NCBI RefSeq assembly: GCF_014334135.1
Contig: NZ_CP060497.1
Location: 5,146,001-5,210,000 of the forward strand
Origin: Olivibacter sp. SDN3
GTDB lineage: Bacteria > Bacteroidota > Bacteroidia > Sphingobacteriales > Sphingobacteriaceae
DNA length: 64,000 bases
Direction: 5' to 3'
Below are positions 55,301 to 63,736 of the stretch, piece after piece. The position numbers and the translations under genes are program-made. Positions within the stretch are counted from its first letter, which is position 1; each line of letters begins with the position of its first letter. A model generated the notes under the pieces. That model did not search any database and was not told the origin of the DNA. It saw nothing but the letters and a program-made list of their open reading frames with translations.

Positions 55301-55410
55301 TTGATTAGAGGTTTGGTTTGGGCGGATAGCGCTTGATCGTCTGCGTAATAAACTGCCATAAAAAGAAAAATGTAAGCTAATCTTTGCCACACCGTTACCT
55401 GTATTTGCAT
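52357..55410 (-). CDS. SusC/RagA-family TonB-dependent transporter
   Basis: 1017 residues: signal peptide, carboxypeptidase-like domain (LNGVVLDSLTREPLPGALV), TonB box NDVVVVGYTTQ, plug (GKVAGVQISSNTGVPGEAV, DPLYVVDGVF, GSRGANGVIIITTKRGN) and barrel. There is no STN domain, so FecR control is not expected. It is the first gene of a seven-gene run on minus ending with the FAD oxidoreductase at 44561; all gaps are below 70 bp and one pair overlaps. Confidence 0.95.
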   Translation of the reverse strand: MQIQVTVWQRLAYIFLFMAVYYADDQALSAQTKPLINSTLNGVVLDSLTREPLPGALVHIEGTTHNASTDEDGKFNFVTGQKFPYTLIISYVGYDQKKLVVDDEKVEILLKPGFNQLNDVVVVGYTTQQRRNLIGSITKIDPAETKDIPVGGIDAQLQGKVAGVQISSNTGVPGEAVNVRLRGATSINASNDPLYVVDGVFLNTTSLQTLNTGGKATSPIADINPADIESVEVLKDAEATSLYGSRGANGVIIITTKRGNYNQKPRINVNASQGIAKAVKLWDLTTGPEHAELVNEYNRNIGQPEPFRPIDDVINGVAGRGLQEEQQTYDRLGEAFRTASLTNADIAVSGGSSATRYYVGGGFNKQESILKPISFDRVSFKVNLDQKINDRVQIGTSNSLSRTGRNQARAGDGPQGGLLQAALHTPTYLSPYNEEGVLVGRAGFDNLSLLLENYDVNTTSLRYIGNIYADIELLPDLKFRSTFSIDYNNYNESEYWNNQLIAGSPDGLATSAIGQATTWINEQTLTYRKTWNEKHAFGVLLGNTLQGSTLERTSATGRGFASNDFKLISSAANSTSSQDWEKYNLASFFGRIDYGFADKYLIDFSIRADGSSRFGSADPWGFFPAVGAAWRVKQENFLKDVSAINDLKIRVSYGSTGNQNGIDAFAARRLWSGIDASYQGIPGISPLQLPNTALRWERTDQLNIGIDAALFNEALDVSFNVYDKYTKDGLLPVTLAATTGFNSYTANAAEISNRGFELAINSWNIRKQDFTWQTNFNISRNVNKIEKLDNPLYYGSRDLILFQQGHPLYSFWVYNQLYVDPQTGDAVYEDVNEDGRITTDDRKIMGDIWPDFFGGLTNTLTYKNFDLSAFLVFSYGNEIYNHNRFFGEGGGARDDARVIFASNLDRWQQPGDITDVPRSDGVNVNNYRDGGSRWLEDGSYLRLRSLTIGYTVPEHIADRLHIERLRFYLQANNLFTWTNYSGLDPEAAASSSPNEQGIDLGTPPQPRSFQLGINLTL

Positions 55411-55734
55411 ATGTTGTAGGGTTTAGTTACTAAATTTATTGATTGTTGCCCTGTCGACAGACACCAATCATCCTTTATAAATCCTTGAAAATATCCGGTT
55501 TTTCTTACCCAATATTTTCGCTTGCTCTATTATTTATTGTGATTTCATGTCGTAATAAATATGTATAAGCTTTTGAATCGCAAAAAATGTCAGGATGACG
55601 GATATGGCAAAGGTAAAATTAAATTTTAAAAAAAGAATACTTAGTCTATAAAAATAGTAGTCATTTATACATAGACACAAAAATCACATACCTTTGTTAC
55701 AAAGTCACAGCCATTTCAACAAAAGCTTAGCCTG
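55411..55734. promoter_or_regulatory. promoter region of the SusCD-DoxX-SoxCD operon
   Basis: 324 AT-rich bases without a gene. On the minus strand, TACCTTTG at 55608-55615 matches the Bacteroidota -7 consensus TAnnTTTG; no clear -33 TTG was found at proper spacing. A palindrome CTTTGTTACAAAG lies at 55692-55704, and its TTTGTTACAAAGT core (55693-55705) also occurs at 31502-31514 in front of the HxlR gene. Confidence 0.4.
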
Positions 55735-57930
55735 CTAAACGAAGATATCATGGAGTCTTTTTGTGAGGTTTTGTATCGTACCTATAAGTGCCTCCATCTG
55801 CTGCTCCAGTTCTTCATAATGCCCTTCTTCCAATGCCTCTTTTACACCAGGAAGTGTTTTCACTCCATAGCCAGTATAAAAACCGGGAGCATAAATACTG
55901 TGTTTATACCACGGTCGCCTTGGAAGACCGTTTGGTAATAGTAGGGCTTTCTCCGCCTGAAAAAGTTTTGCATTCTCAACAGACAATGCTTGTTCATCTC
56001 CTTTAAAGTTACTTTGTCTTTCCGCTAATTGAGATGCAGCCATCCCTAAACTATCTATCGCTACGAATAAGTTCTCAAACGAAAGGGGTGGTACCGGCAG
56101 TTTAGATTTCGGTGTCACAAACTCTTTCTTGGGATCGGCCGCCATCAGATAAATAGAATCACTGATGAGTTTATTTTCAGATTCATATGCCTGACGTAGT
56201 TCGTCAGCTTGCGTTTTTATTTCTTTTGCATACGTTTTGATCGCCTCATGTAATCCTCGAAAATCGAAGGGTAAAATATTTGCTTCCGAAATACGCAACA
56301 CGGCACGACCAGCAGCTTGCGATAAAGCTACGCCATAACTAAAATCAGGATCTTTAAAGCGAATATAATGATCGTACGAGTCATAAATGCTATGGTAATC
56401 TCCAGCGGAACTTTCACCGCCAAAAGCAAAATTAAGACTGGGAATACCAAGATGTTGTAAAAATGCGGAATAGTCAGATCCAGTACCCAAAGCTTGTAAG
56501 GCATACTGGTCTTGCTGTAACAGCTCTTGTTTTTTATGGCGTGAGGAGGTAGATAATACCGTGCTTGCCAATTTGCGATCATAGACAGGTCTATCAGTTA
56601 ACGGATCCCTCACTTCTTTTGAAATGTCGGTAACCAAAGCTTTGAATGCATGCGAACCACCAGCGTTAAAGAACCCCCTGCTATTACCATCACTGTTGAT
56701 GTAAGCAACAGCCTTTTGCCGCAATTCATCCGCATGATGCTCCACCCATTCGGTTGAGCCTAATAGCGACTGTTCTTCTCCATCCCACGCACAATATATC
56801 AAAGTGCGTTTGGGCCTAAACCCTTGTTTCACCAAAGATCCGATCGCTTTAGCTTCTTCAAGTAACGCCGCCAATCCACTCACGGGATCATCTGTCCCGT
56901 TTACCCATGCATCGTGATGATTACCTCTTATAACCCATTGATCAGGATATACGTCACCTGTGATTTTTGCAATTACATTATAAGCGGGCACAATATCCCA
57001 ACTTTGTTTAATCTTGAGATGTACCTTTGCTTTTCCACCACCCAATCTATAGGTAATAGGTAAAGCTCCCCGCCAAGAGTCTGGAGCTACAGGGCCATCT
57101 AAAGCCGCTAACAAAGGTTGGGCATCATGGTAGCTAATAGGCAGTACCGGAATTTTCAGAATTGTAGTAGCCTCTTCCCTTCTCAAACGTTTAGCTTCTT
57201 TGGTTGCACCTATTCCAGGTGTTAATGGATCACCGGGATAAAGTACCATATCCATTACAGATCCCCGCTGCACCGTATGTTCGTTTTTAAAAGGCCCCTC
57301 AGGGTAGCCATCTCCCTGATAGTAACCATCTTCTTTGGGGTCAGAATAGATAATGCATCCTACTGCCCCGTGTTCATAAGCCACCTTAGGTTTTATCCCC
57401 CTCCAACTATTGCCATACTTGGCGATTACAATTTTACCCTTTACATCTACCCCTAAACGTTCTAATTGCTCGTAATCAGCGGGTAAGCCATAATTAACAA
57501 ATACTAACGGAGCTGTCACGTCGCCATCCGCCCCCCATGCATTATAGGTTGGCAATTGCCCCTCTTGGCTTGAGGAAGCATCTCCGTCTACAGCGGGTTC
57601 TTTTAAAATAGCTGTATAAGTTGTTGGTTCGATTAACTCTAATTTTCTTTCCAATGGGGTCGGAAAAAGCACGTGGAAAGTTTCTATTTCAACATCCCAT
57701 CCATAATTATTGAACCATTGATAAATTTCTTCAGCCACCTCCTTACCTCTAGCTGATCCTAGATGATGTGGGTAAGCAGATAAGTTTTTTATATTGGTGC
57801 CTATGCTCTCTTTTTCCAATAAAGTATCGAAACGCTGCTCGAGTTGATTCTCCTGTTGCGCATTTAAATGCGCAAAGGTTCTCAGCATTAAACATAAGAG
57901 TGGCAGAAGCCGTTTTAAATGTACATTCAT
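55735..57930 (-). CDS. M28-family glutamate-carboxypeptidase-II-like peptidase
   Basis: 731 residues with signal peptide (about 1-24). Domain order is that of PSMA/GCPII: N-terminal region, protease-associated insert (KGKIVIAKYGNSWRGIKPKV), M28 catalytic domain with metal ligands in NHHDAWVNGTDDP, DGEEQSL, INSDGN and YHSIYDSYDHY, and a transferrin-receptor-like dimerisation domain at the end. It probably removes C-terminal acidic or other residues from peptides in the periplasm. It starts 10 bp after the TlpA-like gene stop, so the two are co-transcribed. Confidence 0.94.
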   Translation of the reverse strand: MNVHLKRLLPLLCLMLRTFAHLNAQQENQLEQRFDTLLEKESIGTNIKNLSAYPHHLGSARGKEVAEEIYQWFNNYGWDVEIETFHVLFPTPLERKLELIEPTTYTAILKEPAVDGDASSSQEGQLPTYNAWGADGDVTAPLVFVNYGLPADYEQLERLGVDVKGKIVIAKYGNSWRGIKPKVAYEHGAVGCIIYSDPKEDGYYQGDGYPEGPFKNEHTVQRGSVMDMVLYPGDPLTPGIGATKEAKRLRREEATTILKIPVLPISYHDAQPLLAALDGPVAPDSWRGALPITYRLGGGKAKVHLKIKQSWDIVPAYNVIAKITGDVYPDQWVIRGNHHDAWVNGTDDPVSGLAALLEEAKAIGSLVKQGFRPKRTLIYCAWDGEEQSLLGSTEWVEHHADELRQKAVAYINSDGNSRGFFNAGGSHAFKALVTDISKEVRDPLTDRPVYDRKLASTVLSTSSRHKKQELLQQDQYALQALGTGSDYSAFLQHLGIPSLNFAFGGESSAGDYHSIYDSYDHYIRFKDPDFSYGVALSQAAGRAVLRISEANILPFDFRGLHEAIKTYAKEIKTQADELRQAYESENKLISDSIYLMAADPKKEFVTPKSKLPVPPLSFENLFVAIDSLGMAASQLAERQSNFKGDEQALSVENAKLFQAEKALLLPNGLPRRPWYKHSIYAPGFYTGYGVKTLPGVKEALEEGHYEELEQQMEALIGTIQNLTKRLHDIFV

Positions 57931-57940
57931 ATACGGTTAA

Positions 57941-58939
57941 TTAGTTGTTTAACAATCTTTCCAAAGTATCATGAAGCTCTTCACCTTTGAGGTTTCTAGC
58001 CACAATAGTTCCATCCGGACCGATAAGAAAATTAGAAGGAATTGCTCTCACCCCATAAAGCTTCGCCGGGGCACTGTTCCAGAAAGCCAAATCAGATACC
58101 TGCGGCCAGTCTAATTTATCATCTGCTACAGCCTTTATCCAGGCGTCTTTTTTCTTATCTAGACTCACCCCATACACAGAAAACCCCTTATCTTTATATT
58201 TCTGATAAGCAGCTACTACATTGGGATTTTCTTTCCGGCAAGGACCACACCATGCGGCCCAAAAATCGAGCAGTACATAGCCCTTACCTAACTGATCACT
58301 TAATGACACGGTGGTCCCCTGAAGATCTGGCAATTGAAAATCAGGGGCTATACTCCCAATCTGCACCGTCTTTAATACCTTGGCTAACTCGGTGAGTACC
58401 TGTACGTATTCCGTTTGGTGTAAGACTGGATCTAGCTCTTTCAAATTAGCCTCAATTTCTTCAGGGGTTAGTCGATAAGAAAAATCACGATAAAGTATAT
58501 ATGCAGATACTATCGAAGATGGATTTTCTTTAATAAATTTTGTGATATCTACATTTTTCCGTTTGCGGTAATCTGTGAAGAGCTTTTGGGTTTCCGATCC
58601 TTTAGTTTGTGAATTATAGTAATATTTAATGGGATCCAAAACTACATCTATCGGGCCTTCTTCCAAGAATATATAGTATGGACTTTTAGTGATATCAAGC
58701 GTTAACCCATATAGCTCAGGTAGCACCAGTGAAGTGTCAAATGAAAATTTACCATCCGAAATATTAGCAGAATCTACAGCAGTAAACATCTTATTCTCGA
58801 ATTTCTGAAGATAAACCGTTCCAGTATTTACGCCTTTTACTTGCCCTTTCAACTGTAACGTCTGTTTTTGTTGTCCAAATACTAAAGAGATTTGTGTAAG
58901 CAGCAGAATAGCTAAGCTTAAAAGTTTTTTTTGTGTCAT
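57941..58939 (-). CDS. TlpA-like thioredoxin with DUF4369 N-terminal domain
   Basis: 332 residues: signal peptide (about 1-22), an all-beta DUF4369 region (about 28-125), a helical linker, and a TlpA/AhpC-TSA thioredoxin domain (about 195-332) with active site WCGPC (Cys231, Cys234). This arrangement is common in Bacteroidota periplasmic reductases. It directly precedes the M28 peptidase. It may keep the peptidase or another exported enzyme reduced; no target is visible. Confidence 0.93.
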   Translation of the reverse strand: MTQKKLLSLAILLLTQISLVFGQQKQTLQLKGQVKGVNTGTVYLQKFENKMFTAVDSANISDGKFSFDTSLVLPELYGLTLDITKSPYYIFLEEGPIDVVLDPIKYYYNSQTKGSETQKLFTDYRKRKNVDITKFIKENPSSIVSAYILYRDFSYRLTPEEIEANLKELDPVLHQTEYVQVLTELAKVLKTVQIGSIAPDFQLPDLQGTTVSLSDQLGKGYVLLDFWAAWCGPCRKENPNVVAAYQKYKDKGFSVYGVSLDKKKDAWIKAVADDKLDWPQVSDLAFWNSAPAKLYGVRAIPSNFLIGPDGTIVARNLKGEELHDTLERLLNN

Positions 58940-59151
58940 TTTGTATTTTAATTATACTTTACCAGCCACAAACAAGATTCTATTGTGACTGTTTCCATTA
59001 CCGAAATAGCTGTGGAGATTGGAGTTTCCACAATTACGAAGTAAAACTACATAATATTCTACTAATATTATAGACTTTTTTTTGGCTATTTTATCGAACG
59101 GAAGTCACCAAAATGAGCAACGCTGATTTTTCCCTATACTAAAAATACTGG

Positions 59152-61062
59152 TTATCTATTTCTAACCAAGATAAGTCGTTCCACTATAGCCCTAGACCTT
59201 GATTCTTCCTTTTTAAAATGTAAGGTAATAGCGTCTTTAAAGTCATCTAATTCTATTTCACAAAAATAACTATGCTGTTCTGTATTTTTCATCTCCGAAT
59301 AAAATGAAATAGGTTGACTTACTTGTTTCTGCCTCTGCCAGACCGTGATTTCCGCTCCCTCCGGTACTTTCTCGATATCTGCATATAACTTATAACTTCC
59401 TTTAGGTAGTTCACTAAGGTCGATTTTTACTTGTCCGCCTGTAGTTGTCTGCAATAGGTTTCCATCAATTTTTACCCGGCCTGCAACACTATAGCGCATA
59501 AGTTGTGGATAAACCATCATAGTATCAGGTATGTAAACATTCGTCAACGCATTGCCTGGCGCTGTTATTTGCGAATGAACAGGTGCATCTGCATAATAAA
59601 GTGCAACAGATGTGTAGTCTACCGGAATATTATTTTCTTCTGGCCCGTGCTCAATAGTGTGTAAAATTTCTTTATTAAATGGCATCTTGTCGGAAAGAAA
59701 CAATCGATACCCTCCTGTTCTCGCAAAAGGCAACGAATAATCAAGTGAACCATGGAGAGGAAGACTCATTTTTCTGTCCCAACGGTCGAGCAGAGCATAC
59801 CACCCACCATTATAATAATCTTCGGAACCCGTCCCATGTATTCTTTGTTCTCCATCAATAACCGTTACATCGTCTCCTTCAAAAAAAAGGGTCATTCCGG
59901 GGTTAAGCCCTTGTGCCTGTTGCAAGGTACCCACATAATGCCCCTTACCTTTTCCCTTTAAGAAAATGTGTGGTTCGCCAAGAGGTGCGTCTTTATTACG
60001 GTTCCAATAGGTATAAAATTTACCCTCTTTCTCTTTATCGCGCCTTTTATTGTCCACCAGTATGTCCGCTTTAACGTTAATTGGCTCTATAACGCCTTCT
60101 CCTTCATTGGGTAATCGGTAAATCAACTCAATACGTGCATTGCTATCATATGGCATTGGAAAATATGAATAATTTACATTATTGGCTGTTCCTAATAATA
60201 AGCTTTGCATGGAAACAGTACCAAATGCATAGCCAAAGAAATCAGCCATTGGCATATAAACCGCTGGAATCTTTTCATCATCCCAAGTTATTTTGAGATC
60301 AATTTGCTTTTGCAAGCCTGTAAAATTTTGCGCCGGCCAAATCTTCACTGCCACAATCCTTCCTCCTTCCTGCATATTGGCCAAAGTAATACTTTGTCCA
60401 GGAGTTAATGCTGTATCTGTATGAATTACCTGCGCATCAGTAGATAGTTGTTCGATTTCATTCCATTGGTTACCAACTGCGTCTATACCTAACTTTTCCC
60501 GTTCACTTAACTCCGCGCGGAAAGTTTCTACTTTATCTTGTCCAAAGGTGCTATATTGAATTTGATAAAACTGCATGGCTTTTCCCCTTGATACAATTTT
60601 ACATCCTTTTTTAAAAGGGATTGGCACGTAACTGTAATAACCTCCAATCTCATTCCCCGTCAAAGGAGCTACAAAAGGATACACTTTTCCTGAAAAAAGA
60701 TCTTCAAAACGAATGGAAAAGCTTGGCTCTTTCTCATCATCAAAGTAAAAATCTAGTGTATCACTATTAGGAGTAGGTGTCCAGATTCTATTAATAGCAC
60801 CTGCTTCCTTTACTTCGAAAAGCACCAAACTACTGTCGGGATTTCTACTTATAAAAGAATATTTCCCGCTGAAACCATCATCATTACCTCCTGTTGTATC
60901 ATAAGAAGAGAATTGCTTGACGGTTGCGTTCTCCATATAAGTTGGAAGCTGATGGATATTTGTTAGCTTTTCCAACTCAGTAATCATATTGATTACTTTA
61001 TCCTGCCCTAAAGTTACAGAAGCATAGACACATAATAATATCGAATAGAAAAATCTCATCAT
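59152..61062 (-). CDS. GH172 (DUF2961) family glycosidase
   Basis: 636 residues with signal peptide (about 1-19). Two jelly-roll-like halves. The family core is visible in GTGSEDYYNGGWYALL, with DYSLPFARTGGYRLF following. Characterised GH172 members act on alpha-D-arabinofuranosides or on alpha-fructofuranosides and difructose dianhydride. A fructan locus lies in the same window, so a fructose-linked substrate is possible, but this gene is not part of that operon and the specificity cannot be read from sequence. Confidence 0.85.
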   Translation of the reverse strand: MMRFFYSILLCVYASVTLGQDKVINMITELEKLTNIHQLPTYMENATVKQFSSYDTTGGNDDGFSGKYSFISRNPDSSLVLFEVKEAGAINRIWTPTPNSDTLDFYFDDEKEPSFSIRFEDLFSGKVYPFVAPLTGNEIGGYYSYVPIPFKKGCKIVSRGKAMQFYQIQYSTFGQDKVETFRAELSEREKLGIDAVGNQWNEIEQLSTDAQVIHTDTALTPGQSITLANMQEGGRIVAVKIWPAQNFTGLQKQIDLKITWDDEKIPAVYMPMADFFGYAFGTVSMQSLLLGTANNVNYSYFPMPYDSNARIELIYRLPNEGEGVIEPINVKADILVDNKRRDKEKEGKFYTYWNRNKDAPLGEPHIFLKGKGKGHYVGTLQQAQGLNPGMTLFFEGDDVTVIDGEQRIHGTGSEDYYNGGWYALLDRWDRKMSLPLHGSLDYSLPFARTGGYRLFLSDKMPFNKEILHTIEHGPEENNIPVDYTSVALYYADAPVHSQITAPGNALTNVYIPDTMMVYPQLMRYSVAGRVKIDGNLLQTTTGGQVKIDLSELPKGSYKLYADIEKVPEGAEITVWQRQKQVSQPISFYSEMKNTEQHSYFCEIELDDFKDAITLHFKKEESRSRAIVERLILVRNR

Positions 61063-61156
61063 AAGTTAGCTGTTTACAATTGCTAAATATAACGGTTTAT
61101 TGACAACTAACAAGTGATCGACAAACAGAAATTAATGGCAATAAGCATCCTTAGCG

Positions 61157-62083
61157 CTAATATGAAATACCGGCAAAATCATCTTTGGCCTGTTCAAATT
61201 GATCTATCCAATTATTTCCATGTTCATCTTTCTCTCCAAAAGCCGTTAATGCTAGATCTTTCAAGTCCGCCTGAGCAGCACCACTCCAAAAATGTATAAA
61301 CTCACCAAAATTCAAATCTCTTGTATAACGAAAGTAACCGTCTTCAATTGATGCCTTGGCAAAATGAACCGCCAATAACGAAAAGAAGTCATTTAATACT
61401 ACTGTTTCACCATAGTCCCTATATATTGGATAAAACCAGTCTTTAAACCATCTCGTTCCTTCCTTAGGATAGTTATCTGTTACACTTTCCATCGCATCAT
61501 ACCATCTTTGCGCTTCGCTTTGCCAACCCAATTTTTTATACAGATCGTACTGAAAAATTTCCATCCATTTACTATCATGCCAAATAGGAAAGGCTGGAGA
61601 CCGGTGCACACCTTTTGAAGCACCTTCAACAATATGTCCTATTTCATGCGCTATCACATCTAAATTCCAGTTACTGCTATCGGCCCAAGAGTTAGCTTGT
61701 CCAATATCTATGACGTTCCGAAAATCGTGACTCTCATCAAAAAATGTAGACGGATGGCCTCCGTAATATTTATCTGCATGTAACACAACAAAAAGGTGCT
61801 CTTCTGTACCGAAGGTCCCGTAGATATTTTTCACATACTCCCACATACTTGATGACGCTCTTAAAGGCCAGGAAATATTGCTATCCATGTCATCATCGTA
61901 ATAAAGAGCAACATGGTCATCAAAACTAGCCAACTTTAATAGTTGGTTGTGTTCAAACCAATGCTCCTGCCAAGTAGTTGGAACATTATCAGGTACCTGT
62001 GATTCATCTATCACTGGTGCCATTTTCTTATCGCAAGCCAGAATTATACATGCGGTAATAAGTAATAAAAGTTTGTTTTTCAT
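61157..62083 (-). CDS. HEXXH zinc-metallopeptidase-like lipoprotein
   Basis: 308 residues with lipoprotein signal (IILACDKK, Cys17). The segment DVIAHEIGHIVEGASKG contains HEXXH at His146-His150; further acidic residues downstream (KWMEIFQYDLYK) could supply the third ligand. The rest is rich in aromatic residues. I do not recognise the family; it looks like an exported zinc metallopeptidase. It is 94 bp upstream of GH172 on the same strand and divergent from another HEXXH protein. Confidence 0.75.
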   Translation of the reverse strand: MKNKLLLLITACIILACDKKMAPVIDESQVPDNVPTTWQEHWFEHNQLLKLASFDDHVALYYDDDMDSNISWPLRASSSMWEYVKNIYGTFGTEEHLFVVLHADKYYGGHPSTFFDESHDFRNVIDIGQANSWADSSNWNLDVIAHEIGHIVEGASKGVHRSPAFPIWHDSKWMEIFQYDLYKKLGWQSEAQRWYDAMESVTDNYPKEGTRWFKDWFYPIYRDYGETVVLNDFFSLLAVHFAKASIEDGYFRYTRDLNFGEFIHFWSGAAQADLKDLALTAFGEKDEHGNNWIDQFEQAKDDFAGISY

Positions 62084-62238
62084 AATGTAAGTTTCTTGGT
62101 TTATGATTCTTTATTCCAAAAATAACCACAAATAGATGAGGAAGTTGTTAATACAATTCAAACAAAACGTTAACAGGCAATTAATTCAAAGAACAGCTGA
62201 GCACAATAAGATATTTAAAAATCACATTTTCGGAACCG

Positions 62239-62811
62239 ATGATCTGTATGATCAGAAAATTTAACATAATGGTAATATATCAGCACTATCGTATAATCGT
62301 TTGTTTATTGTGGCTACTGCTATCGGCAGTTATCACTTTCGCTCAAGGCTATCGTCAATTAACAGAAAAAGATTTCCGTGGAACACCAGATAACAAAAAC
62401 CCCTATCTATCCAACACCAAATTACGCATCGGCTACCGTTCTTCCACCGTACAGAAAGAAAACATCTTTCAGATAAAGTTTGAAGTATATTTAGATATCA
62501 ACCAAAATGAATCATGGATAAAATTCGACAAAATTAACGATCAACGCACATTAACAGCTTTATTGAAACATGAACAAGGGCACTTCAAGTTAGGTGCCTT
62601 GATGCAAAAAGAGCTTACCCAGAAATTAAACAATAAGAAATATACCAAACATTATAAACAGGAGGCCGCTACAATATTTGATCGTATTTCACAAAAATAC
62701 GAGTTATTACAGCTCCAGTATGACCAAGAAACCCAACATATGATGGACCGCAATCAACAACGGCTATGGGATAAAAAATTAGACAGTTTGCTGTTTAAAA
62801 CACTGCATTAA
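62239..62811 (+). CDS. DUF922-type exported protein with HEXXH motif
   Basis: Up to 190 residues, with a signal region ending VITFAQG. The core LTEKDFRGTPD, RTLTALLKHEQGHFKLGAL and the helical C-terminus match DUF922, a family of putative secreted zinc proteases. HEXXH is His111-His115 counted from the first ATG. A later ATG at 62269 gives a more normal signal peptide and may be the true start. Divergent from the other HEXXH protein, 155 bp apart. Confidence 0.8.
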   Translation: MICMIRKFNIMVIYQHYRIIVCLLWLLLSAVITFAQGYRQLTEKDFRGTPDNKNPYLSNTKLRIGYRSSTVQKENIFQIKFEVYLDINQNESWIKFDKINDQRTLTALLKHEQGHFKLGALMQKELTQKLNNKKYTKHYKQEAATIFDRISQKYELLQLQYDQETQHMMDRNQQRLWDKKLDSLLFKTLH

Positions 62812-62881
62812 ATTCTCGACAACGAACTTTCATAAATAATATTAAGTTTTATAAATTTACAGTTTCAAACAAAGCTAGGAT

Positions 62882-63622
62882 ATGAAAAATATAATATTAA
62901 TGCTAACCTCATGTTTGGCTACGCTTAGTGCCTTCAGTCAAACAGACTATAAGATTGAAAATATTACCATCAAACCTATTGAACATGCTACATTTGAAAT
63001 AAACTGGAAGGGTAAAACGTTTCTTTTTGACCCTAGCGTACCTGCAGAAAAATTACGTGATATACCTCCACCCCAGTTAATTTTCATCACCGATATACAT
63101 GGTGATCATCTCAATTTAACTACGTTGAAAGGTCTGAACCTTGATAAAGCTACCATAGTGGCATCACAGGCAGTAGCAGACTCTCTTCCCGCCGAGCTCT
63201 TAAACAAAACCCACGTACTCAACAACGGGCAAAGTATTAAGCTTGCAGACATTAACATTGAAGCCATACCTATGTACAATCTTCCAGAATCCGACAGCGC
63301 CTATCACGTCAAAGGTAGGGGAAACGGTTACGTATTAACTTTAGATAATCGTCGCATATATATAAGCGGAGATACGGAAGACACTCCTGAAATGCGTGAT
63401 CTGGAGAATATATGGATGGCTTTTATATGCATGAACCAGCCCTACACAATGAGTGTAGAGCAAGCTGCAGAAGCAGTGTTGGACTTCAGGCCGAAAATTG
63501 TCTTTCCATACCATTATCGTGGACAAGACGGAAAAAGCGATGTTAATCAATTTAAACAGTTAGTCAACCAAACAGATAGCACAATTACCGTCTACACACA
63601 CGATTGGTATAATGGTCAGTAA
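62882..63622 (+). CDS. metallo-beta-lactamase-fold hydrolase (UlaG-like)
   Basis: 246 residues with signal peptide (1-20). Metal motif TDIHGDHLNL (71-80): the usual HxHxDH has an Asp at the first position. Further ligand segments are YISGDTEDTPEM and PYHYRGQDG. It resembles UlaG-type MBL hydrolases seen in Bacteroidota, exported and of unknown substrate. It begins 70 bp after the DUF922 gene and could share its transcript. Confidence 0.88.
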   Translation: MKNIILMLTSCLATLSAFSQTDYKIENITIKPIEHATFEINWKGKTFLFDPSVPAEKLRDIPPPQLIFITDIHGDHLNLTTLKGLNLDKATIVASQAVADSLPAELLNKTHVLNNGQSIKLADINIEAIPMYNLPESDSAYHVKGRGNGYVLTLDNRRIYISGDTEDTPEMRDLENIWMAFICMNQPYTMSVEQAAEAVLDFRPKIVFPYHYRGQDGKSDVNQFKQLVNQTDSTITVYTHDWYNGQ

Positions 63623-63691
63623 GGGAATAGCAATGCATGATATCGTCTGACAATTGATATCATGAGGTAGCATACTTTACGGAAAAAAATA

Positions 63692-63734
63692 AAAGAGGAG
63701 GGGTCTTTTTGCTTCTGCAAATTGTCTCCTCTTT
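63692..63734 (+). promoter_or_regulatory. hairpin at the FecR translation start
   Basis: Arms AAAGAGGAG (63692-63700) and CTCCTCTTT (63726-63734) are perfectly complementary, with an inner TTTGC/GCAAA stem in the loop. The 3' arm ends 2 bases before the ATG of the partial FecR gene. It could end the upstream transcript or block the translation start; neither is proven. Confidence 0.55.
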
Positions 63735-63736
63735 AT

